Shown: in pieces, positions 22,348 through 27,561 of the stretch
Layout of the letters: each line of letters begins with the position of its first letter
How positions within the stretch are numbered: the stretch's first letter is position 1
Assembly (NCBI GenBank): GCA_948902155.1
Contig: CAQVQZ010000005.1
Location: 1-27,561 of the forward strand
DNA length: 27,561 bases
Reading direction: 5' to 3'
Origin: an uncultured Oscillibacter sp.
GTDB lineage: Bacteria; Bacillota_A; Clostridia; Oscillospirales; Oscillospiraceae
Notes under the pieces: generated by a model
What the model saw: the letters and a program-made list of their open reading frames with translations, nothing else
Told to the model about the DNA's origin: nothing
Database searches by the model: none
Translations under genes and position numbers: made by a program

Positions 22348-23367
22348 CTACCCCTCCCATCTCCGGCAGCTGCTCCGCTCCACGATATAATGTGGCACGA
22401 TGATCTTCGCCGCCAGCAGATTGGGATTCTCCACATGGTTGATGAGCTGAGACGCCGCCTCAAACCCCAGCTGGAAGGAATTGATGTCCACCGAGGTCAG
22501 CTGAAACGAGGTCAGCTGCGCGAAGGGCGAGTTGTTGAAGGAAATCATGGACAAGTCCCCCGGTACGGACAGCCCCATCCGGATGCACGTCCGCTCCAGG
22601 GCCACAGCCAGGATATCGTCGCTGACCACCGCCGCCGTAGGCCGCTCCGCCTGCCGCAGCAGCGCCTCCAGGACCGGCAGCTCCCCCCCGGCCAGTTCCT
22701 TCACCTCCACGCAGTATTCCGGCGACACCGGCAGCCCGTGCTGGAGCATGGACAGCTGATAGCCGGATTTCCGCTCGGCGGAGTAGAAAAACATGTCGTC
22801 GCAGCCCAGATAGGCGATCTTCCGGTGCCCCAGGTTGTAAAGGTAATCCGTGGCCTCCCGCCCCGCCGACAGGTTGTCGTTGTCGATGCAGATGGTCTGC
22901 CCCGCCAGCTGGTCCGCCTTGCCGATCAGCACGTAAAGCAGCCCCGTCTCGCAGAGGTATTCCACCACCCGGTCCCCGGCCTTGGAGTAGAGCACTGCCA
23001 CCCCCGCCAGCTGGCCCCCCTGGTGCATGGCCTGGAGGGCCTCCAGAATCTCCGCGTCGTCCCGCCCGGCGATGATGGCGGCGGTGTAGCGCCTCCGGCT
23101 GCAAAACTGGCTGATGCCCCAGAGGGTCTTTAAATAGAAGGGGTTTTCGTAGGTCATCCGGGAAGCAGGGGGCAGCACGACCCCCACCAGCCTGGCTTCC
23201 GGGACGGCGGCGGAGGAGGGAGCAGGCTCATAGCCCAGCTCCGACATGGCCCGGCGGACCTTCTCTCGGGTCTCCCTGCTGATGGAGGGATTGTCGTTGC
23301 ACACGCGGGACACGGTGGAGGGGGATACCTCCGCGAGTTCCGCCACGTCTTTGATAGTCACCGCCAT
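22348..23367 (-). CDS. LacI/GalR-family repressor, MalR-like
   Basis: A 339-residue DNA-binding regulator. The N-terminal helix-turn-helix is typical (TIKDVAELAEVSPSTVSRVC), followed by the hinge helix region (REKVRRAMSELGYEP) and a periplasmic-binding-protein-like effector domain from about 60 on (ARLVGVVLPP, ICIDNDNLSAGREATDYLYN, GHRKIAYLG, VVSDDILAVALERTC). Start ATG 23367 fits: AGGAG lies about 8 bases upstream and the family begins MxxTIKDVA. The same frame stays open for more than 2.5 kb upstream, but that is antisense to the PTS gene. It is divergent from the PTS, phosphatase and MalQ genes, so it most likely represses them in the absence of an alpha-glucoside. Its own promoter is consensus, with a half-site-like sequence at the start, which suggests self-control. 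Effector identity is inferred. Confidence 0.88.
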   Translation of the reverse strand: MAVTIKDVAELAEVSPSTVSRVCNDNPSISRETREKVRRAMSELGYEPAPSSAAVPEARLVGVVLPPASRMTYENPFYLKTLWGISQFCSRRRYTAAIIAGRDDAEILEALQAMHQGGQLAGVAVLYSKAGDRVVEYLCETGLLYVLIGKADQLAGQTICIDNDNLSAGREATDYLYNLGHRKIAYLGCDDMFFYSAERKSGYQLSMLQHGLPVSPEYCVEVKELAGGELPVLEALLRQAERPTAAVVSDDILAVALERTCIRMGLSVPGDLSMISFNNSPFAQLTSFQLTSVDINSFQLGFEAASQLINHVENPNLLAAKIIVPHYIVERSSCRRWEG

Positions 23368-23415
23368 AAGCCGCGCTCCTTTTCTGAAAAATCTGGTTTT
23401 TATTCCTGCAACTGC

Positions 23416-23444
23416 ATTATATCCCCCCGTTCCCCATCTGTCAA
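23416..23444 (-). promoter_or_regulatory. Consensus promoter of the LacI-family gene
   Basis: On the minus strand, TTGACA (23444-23439), a 17-base spacer and TATAAT (23421-23416): a perfect sigma-A promoter. Just past the -10 box, plus-strand TTCCTGCAA (23403-23411) matches 8 of 9 bases of the right arm of the 23599 palindrome, a possible autoregulatory half-site. Confidence 0.85.
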
Positions 23445-23567
23445 CGCGCGCCCGGCCATTTGCACGAATTTTCCAACGCAAACGCCGGAAACTGTCGTGA
23501 ATACCGCTAAATCCAAACGGTAAAACTATGCAAAAGGTAGAATTGCAAGAAACTGCCGCCGAACCAC

Positions 23568-23596
23568 TTGAAATATCAATGCAATTGATCCATTCT
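23568..23596 (+). promoter_or_regulatory. Candidate promoter of the PTS operon, with dyad in the spacer
   Basis: TTGAAA (23568-23573) and a weak -10 CATTCT (23591-23596) are 17 bases apart; TCTAAT at 23594 is a better -10 but is 20 bases away. The spacer holds a perfect dyad, ATCAAT-GCA-ATTGAT (23575-23589). A weak -10 box would suit activator or repressor control. Confidence 0.4.
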
Positions 23597-23598
23597 AA

Positions 23599-23617
23599 TT
23601 GCAGAAAATTTCTGCAA
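23599..23617. promoter_or_regulatory. Perfect 19-base palindrome, likely operator of the PTS operon
   Basis: TTGCAGAAAATTTCTGCAA has perfect 9-base arms around one central base. It lies just downstream of the candidate PTS promoter and about 70 bases before the PTS start, where a repressor would block initiation. The divergent LacI-family protein is the obvious candidate, though most LacI operators have a central CG, which is absent here. Confidence 0.65.
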
Positions 23618-23685
23618 CAAATGCACGGGCGATGCGTCATCCCGCCGCCTGGCTGCAGAAGAACCAGAAAGGAGCGCGATCGGAA

Positions 23686-25866
23686 ATGGAAGCCGCGACA
23701 AAAGCAGCCGTGCTCTCCCCCCTCAACGGCACGGCGGTCCCCCTGGAGCAGGTCCCCGACGAAGTCTTCTCCGAGAAAGTGCTGGGCGACGGCCTGGCCG
23801 TCATCCCTACGGAGGGAAAAATCTACAGCCCGGTAGACGGCGAGGTCTCCTCCGTAGCGGAGACCCTCCACGCCTACGGCTTCACCTCGAAGGACGGCCT
23901 GGAGGTCCTGGTCCACTTTGGCCTGGACACCGTGGCCCTGAAGGGCGAGGGCTTCACGCCCCGCGTCCAGGCGGGAGACCCGGTGAAGGCCGGGGACCTG
24001 GTGGCCGAGGTCGACCTGGACCTGCTGCGGAGCAAGAACATCAATCCCATCACCCCCGTCCTGATCTGCGACGGCGCGAACGGCCTGGAGATGCACGCCG
24101 TCACCGGCCCGGTGCAGGTGGGGAGCACCGTCCTGACCCTGACGGAGCCCGCCGCCCAGCCCGCCGCCCCTCAGCCCGCGGAAGCTGCGGAACCCAAAAA
24201 ACAGCCCGTGGACACAGGCAAGCGCCTGGGCGTCAACTTCGACTTCCTCCAGAAGCTGGGCAAGGTGCTGATGACGGTCATCGCCGTCATGCCCGCCGCC
24301 GGACTGATGCTCTCCATCGGCAAGCTGTTCCAGATGGCCGGCGGGGACGTCGGCTTCGTCATGACCATCGGCAGCACCATGGAAAACATCGGCTGGGCTA
24401 TCATCAACAACCTGCATATCCTCTTCGCCGCGGCCATCGGCGGCTCCTGGGCCAAGGAACGGGCGGGCGGCGCCTTTGCCGCCATCATCTCCTTCGTCCT
24501 CATCAACTGCATCACCGGCGCGGTCTTCGGCGTCACCAGCACCATGCTGGCGGAGGAGGGCGCGGTGGTCCGCTCCTTCCTGGGCCAGGAGATGCTGGTA
24601 GAGAACTACTTCACCTCCGTCCTGGGAGCCCCGGCCCTGAACATGGGCGTCTTTGTGGGCATCATCTCCGGCTTTGTGGGCGGCGTGGTGTATAATAAGT
24701 ATTACAACTTCCGCAAGCTCCCCGACGCCCTGGCGTTTTTCAACGGCAAGCGCTTCGTGCCCCTGGCGGTCATCGCCTACTCGGTGGTGATCTCCCTGGT
24801 CATGGCCCTGGTGTGGCCGGTGGTCCAGTCGGGCATCAACGCCTTCGGCATCTGGATCGCCAACTCCTCCTCCACCTCCCCGGTGCTGGCCCCCTTCATT
24901 TACGGCGCCCTGGAGCGTTTGCTGCTCCCCTTCGGCCTGCACCACATGCTGACCATTCCCATGAACTACACGTCCTTCGGCGGCACGTATATGATTCAGA
25001 CGGGCATCAACGCGGGCAGCGAGGTCTTCGGCCAGGACCCCCTGTGGCTGGCCTGGGTGACGGACCTCATCAACTTCAAGGACGTGGGCGACCTTGCCTC
25101 CTATGAGAACCTGATGGCCACCGTCATCCCCGCCCGGTTCAAGGTGGGCCAGATGATCGGCGCGACGGGCCTTCTCCTGGGCGTGGCCCTGGCGATGTAC
25201 CGCCGGGTAGACCCCGACAAGCGGAAAAACTACCGCTCCATGTTCCTCTCCACGGCCCTGGCGGTGTTCCTCACCGGCGTGACGGAGCCCCTGGAATTCA
25301 TGTTCATGTTCTGCGCCCTGCCCCTCTACGTGGCCTACGCGATGCTCCAGGGCTGCGCCTTCGCCATGGCGGGCCTGTTCCACCTCCGCCTCCACTCCTT
25401 CGGCAACCTGGAGTTCCTGACCCGTGTGCCCATGAGCCTGAAAGCGGGCCTGGGCGGCGACATCATCAACTTCCTGATCTGCTGCGTGGTCTTCTTCGTG
25501 GTGGGCTACGCCGTGGCCTACTTCATGATCGGCAAATTCAAATTCGCCACCCCGGGCCGTCTGGGCAACTACACCGACGAAAACGCCGGCGAGTCCGACG
25601 CCCCCGCCTCCGGCGGAGCCGCCAAGTCCGGCGGCGGTCAGGCGGAGCGCATCATCGCCCTGCTGGGCGGCCGTGAAAACATCACCCTGGTGGACGCCTG
25701 TATGACCCGCCTCCGGGTCACGGTAAAAGACCCCTCCAAGGTGGCGGACCTCCCCGCCTGGAAAGCCGAAGGCGCCCTCGGCCTCGTCAAAAAGGACCAA
25801 GGCATCCAAGCCGTTTACGGCCCCAAAGCAGACGTCCTGAAATCGGACATCAACGACATCCTCTAA
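23686..25866 (+). CDS. PTS permease EIIA-IIC-IIB, maltose/glucose type
   Basis: A 726-residue permease that imports and phosphorylates a sugar. The IIA domain is N-terminal (about 1-150): His77 in LVHFGLDTV is the phosphorylation site and His62 is its partner, at the 15-residue spacing of glucose-type IIA. A Pro/Ala-rich linker leads to a IIC domain (about 180-610) with many membrane helices (LMTVIAVMPAAGLMLSIGKL, AAAIGGSWAKERAGGAFAAI, FGLHHMLTIPMNYTSFGG). A C-terminal IIB domain carries Cys672 (VDACMTRLRV), the second phosphorylation site. ATG 23686 has AAAGGAG about 11 bases upstream; earlier in-frame codons would cross the operator. The IIC type and the MapP and MalQ neighbours favour maltose or a related alpha-glucoside. 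The IIA-IIC-IIB order differs from the IICBA order of classical PtsG. Confidence 0.88.
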   Translation: MEAATKAAVLSPLNGTAVPLEQVPDEVFSEKVLGDGLAVIPTEGKIYSPVDGEVSSVAETLHAYGFTSKDGLEVLVHFGLDTVALKGEGFTPRVQAGDPVKAGDLVAEVDLDLLRSKNINPITPVLICDGANGLEMHAVTGPVQVGSTVLTLTEPAAQPAAPQPAEAAEPKKQPVDTGKRLGVNFDFLQKLGKVLMTVIAVMPAAGLMLSIGKLFQMAGGDVGFVMTIGSTMENIGWAIINNLHILFAAAIGGSWAKERAGGAFAAIISFVLINCITGAVFGVTSTMLAEEGAVVRSFLGQEMLVENYFTSVLGAPALNMGVFVGIISGFVGGVVYNKYYNFRKLPDALAFFNGKRFVPLAVIAYSVVISLVMALVWPVVQSGINAFGIWIANSSSTSPVLAPFIYGALERLLLPFGLHHMLTIPMNYTSFGGTYMIQTGINAGSEVFGQDPLWLAWVTDLINFKDVGDLASYENLMATVIPARFKVGQMIGATGLLLGVALAMYRRVDPDKRKNYRSMFLSTALAVFLTGVTEPLEFMFMFCALPLYVAYAMLQGCAFAMAGLFHLRLHSFGNLEFLTRVPMSLKAGLGGDIINFLICCVVFFVVGYAVAYFMIGKFKFATPGRLGNYTDENAGESDAPASGGAAKSGGGQAERIIALLGGRENITLVDACMTRLRVTVKDPSKVADLPAWKAEGALGLVKKDQGIQAVYGPKADVLKSDINDIL

Positions 25867-25871
25867 AATCC

Positions 25872-25939
25872 AGAGTGGAGAGTGAAGAGCGAAGAGTGGA
25901 GATAAGCCCCCAGGAACCGTCATCTTCACTCTCCACTCT
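25872..25939. repeat. MITE-like inverted repeat between PTS and phosphatase genes
   Basis: A 17-base arm (25872-25888, GAGTGGAGAGTGAAGA type) is perfectly inverted at 25923-25939, with extra degenerate GAGTGAAGAG units on both sides and a 34-base centre. Such purine-rich GAGTGRAGAG elements recur in intergenic DNA of various bacteria. It could fold in the operon mRNA and affect expression of the downstream genes. Confidence 0.75.
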
Positions 25940-25973
25940 CAACTCTTCACTCTCAAAAAAAGGTTTGTGTTTT

Positions 25974-26822
25974 ATGAAACTGCTGACATTCAACGCCCAC
26001 AGCCTCCAGGGGGAGGACGCGGAACAGAATTTGGAGCGGTTCGCCGCCTTCGCGGCGGAGGTGCGCCCGGACCTGATTGCCCTCCAGGAGGTCAACCAAA
26101 GCCGGACCGCCGCCCCCATCGACGGCCCTGGGCGGCAGGGGTATGTCCCCACCCCCAGCGGCATCCCCCTCCGGCGGGACAACTACGCCGCCAACGCCGC
26201 CCGTTTGCTCCGGACCGCCGGACTCTCCTGCTCCTGGACCTGGCTTCCCATCAAGCTGGGCTACGGGAAGTACGACGAGGGCCTGGCCCTGCTGAGCCTC
26301 TCCGCCCCCATCGCCGAAACCCGGTCCCTGCTGGTCAGCGCCGCCGGGGACTACCAGGACTGGCGGACCCGCAAGGCTCTGGGTGTTCGCCTGGAGGGCA
26401 AAAACGACTGGTACTACTCCGTCCACCTGGGCTGGTGGGAGGACGCGAACCCCTTCTCCGCCCAGTGGGCCCGGTTGGAATCCGGTCTTGCGGAGCAGCG
26501 GGCGGCGGGCCCCGTCTGGCTGCTGGGGGACTTCAACTCCCCCGCCCACATCCGGGACCAGGGCTATGACCTGGTCCGGTCCTCCGGCTGGCAGGACAGC
26601 TATCTGCTGGCCGGGGAGCGGGACGGCGGCGTCACCGTAAAAGGCCCCATCGACGGCTGGGAGAGCGCTTCCGGCGGCGGGTTCCGCATCGACTATATCT
26701 GGTGCAGCGAGCCCGTGCCCGTCCGGCGCTCCCAGGTCCTCTTCAACGGGACCCACGGCCCCGTCGTCTCCGACCACTATGCCGTCCTGGCGGAGACCGC
26801 CGGAGAGGAGGCCGTCCTGTGA
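25974..26822 (+). CDS. mapP: EEP-family phosphatase, likely maltose-6'-phosphate phosphatase (MapP-like)
   Basis: A 282-residue soluble enzyme of the endonuclease/exonuclease/phosphatase fold. Key motifs are LLTFNAHS (Asn7), LIALQEVNQ (metal-binding Glu39), WYYSVHLGWW, WLLGDFNSP (Asp-x-Asn), RIDYIWCS and VVSDHYAV (the catalytic Asp-His pair near the end). In Enterococcus faecalis the gene just downstream of the maltose PTS gene malT encodes MapP, which removes phosphate from maltose 6'-phosphate so that intracellular maltose can be used. Position here, after a maltose-type PTS gene and before malQ, matches that logic, so the specific role is inferred from context plus family. ATG 25974 is used; an upstream in-frame start at 25875 would translate the inverted repeat and is unlikely. 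Its ribosome site (AAAGG) is weak. Its stop overlaps the malQ start. Confidence 0.75.
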   Translation: MKLLTFNAHSLQGEDAEQNLERFAAFAAEVRPDLIALQEVNQSRTAAPIDGPGRQGYVPTPSGIPLRRDNYAANAARLLRTAGLSCSWTWLPIKLGYGKYDEGLALLSLSAPIAETRSLLVSAAGDYQDWRTRKALGVRLEGKNDWYYSVHLGWWEDANPFSAQWARLESGLAEQRAAGPVWLLGDFNSPAHIRDQGYDLVRSSGWQDSYLLAGERDGGVTVKGPIDGWESASGGGFRIDYIWCSEPVPVRRSQVLFNGTHGPVVSDHYAVLAETAGEEAVL

Positions 26823-27561
26823 ACCGAACCGCCGGTATTTTGCTCCCCATCACCAGCCTCCCGTCCAAGTACGGCGTGGGCTGCTTCTCCCAAAGCGCCT
26901 ATGACTTCGTGGACTGGCTCCGGGGCGCGGGCCAGACCTATTGGCAGATTCTTCCCCTGTGCCCCACCAGCTTCGGCGACTCCCCCTTTCAGTCCTTCTC
27001 CACCTTCGCCGGAAACCCCTATTTCATCAGCCTGGAGTCCTTGATCGAGGAAGGCGTCCTCACCCAGGCGGAGTGCGATGGAGCGGACCTGGGCGGCGGG
27101 GAGCGGGTGGACTACGAAAAGCTGTACCGCCACCGCCTCCCCCTGCTCCGCCTGGCCTATCAGCGGGCGAACGTCAGCCGGGACCCGGCTTACCGGCAGT
27201 TCGTGGAGGAAAACGCCTGGTGGCTGTCGGACTACGCCCTGTTCATGGCGGTCAAGGACCGCTTCGGCGGCGCGCCCTGGACGGAGTGGGCGGAGGACAT
27301 CCGCTTCCGCTGGGACAACGCTATGGATTACTACCGCCGGGAGCTGTATTTTGACGTCGAGTTCCAGCAGTACCTGCAATACAAGTTCTTCCAGCAGTGG
27401 CGCGCCCTCAAGGACTACGCCAACCGCCGGGGCATCCGAATCATCGGAGATATCCCCATCTACGTGGCCATGGACAGCGCCGACGTCTGGGCGAATCCGG
27501 ACCTGTTCCAGCTGGATGACCAGCGCCGCCCCGTGGCGGTGGCAGGCTGTCCGCCGGATGG
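26819..27561 (+). CDS. malQ: 4-alpha-glucanotransferase (amylomaltase), 5' part
   Basis: The frame starts at GTG 26819, overlapping the previous stop by 4 bases (GTGA), with GGAGAGGAGG 8-17 bases upstream; it is still open at the window end (247 complete codons). The protein begins NRTAGILLPITSLPSKYGVG, followed by WLRGAGQTYWQILPLCPTSFGDSPFQSFSTF and IRIIGDIPIYVAMDSADVW, then VAGCPPDG, all standard GH77 MalQ landmarks. MalQ moves glucan segments between maltodextrins and frees glucose. Translational coupling to the MapP-like gene supports one maltose pathway: PTS import, phosphate removal, then disproportionation. The catalytic acids lie beyond the window. Confidence 0.93.
   Translation, partial: MNRTAGILLPITSLPSKYGVGCFSQSAYDFVDWLRGAGQTYWQILPLCPTSFGDSPFQSFSTFAGNPYFISLESLIEEGVLTQAECDGADLGGGERVDYEKLYRHRLPLLRLAYQRANVSRDPAYRQFVEENAWWLSDYALFMAVKDRFGGAPWTEWAEDIRFRWDNAMDYYRRELYFDVEFQQYLQYKFFQQWRALKDYANRRGIRIIGDIPIYVAMDSADVWANPDLFQLDDQRRPVAVAGCPPD

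Noticed and set aside
23470..23492. CGCAAACG near the LacI-family promoter as a CcpA cre or MalR site
   Set aside because: Only half of the site fits; the other half does not match, so it is below what I would call a feature.
23368..25929. Extension of the LacI-family frame far upstream, seeming to give a protein of about 1190 residues
   Set aside because: The family start, ribosome site and consensus promoter all place the start at 23367; the extension is antisense to the PTS gene.

Overview
The window is GC-rich, with consensus AGGAGG-type ribosome binding sites, SLH-domain surface proteins, InlB-type B-repeats, a BspA-type leucine-rich-repeat region and a PTS sugar operon. Together these suggest a high-GC, gut-type member of the Clostridia, probably Oscillospiraceae (the Flavonifractor/Lawsonibacter/Oscillibacter neighbourhood). 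The assignment rests on gene content and style, not on a marker gene.

Layout. (1) 1-3176: the 3' end of a surface-polysaccharide cluster, with a partial DUF4832-type protein, a Stealth-family sugar-phosphate transferase and a Wzx-like flippase. (2) 3182-3932: a small serine recombinase on the minus strand, broken by one extra base in a 6-base homopolymer, with its promoter and a repeat-rich intergenic region. (3) 3960-9182: a 1740-residue secreted protein with RCC1-like repeats in three blocks and three C-terminal SLH domains. (4) 9200-13519: a promoter with a dyad over its -10 box, two tandem terminator-like hairpins, and a 1368-residue protein that joins an ECF-type sigma factor to a membrane segment and a large Ig-like exterior, closed by a strong terminator. 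(5) 13525-14340, minus strand: an amidohydrolase. (6) 14601-22266: an apparently complete operon (promoter, three tightly spaced genes, terminator) encoding a secreted FecR-domain/B-repeat/LRR protein, an SLH-NHL propeller protein, and a CHASE2 membrane-bound class III adenylate cyclase. (7) 22348-27561: a divergent maltose-type locus with a LacI/MalR-like repressor on the minus strand, then an EIIA-IIC-IIB PTS permease, a MapP-like phosphatase and the start of MalQ on the plus strand. Perfect dyads lie in the shared control region.

How it may work together. Regions 3-6 read as an envelope-sensing and display neighbourhood. Two different signalling proteins, a membrane-tethered sigma factor and a CHASE2 cyclase, each expose a large domain outside the cell beside wall-bound SLH proteins and a secreted FecR protein. 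That the FecR and SLH-NHL proteins act as ligands or scaffolds for CHASE2 is inferred from operon structure. Region 7 fits uptake of an alpha-glucoside such as maltose by the PTS, removal of its phosphate, and glucan rearrangement by MalQ.

Limits: everything here was read by eye, without database searches, structure predictions or expression data. Long antisense open frames in this GC-rich DNA were treated as shadows.
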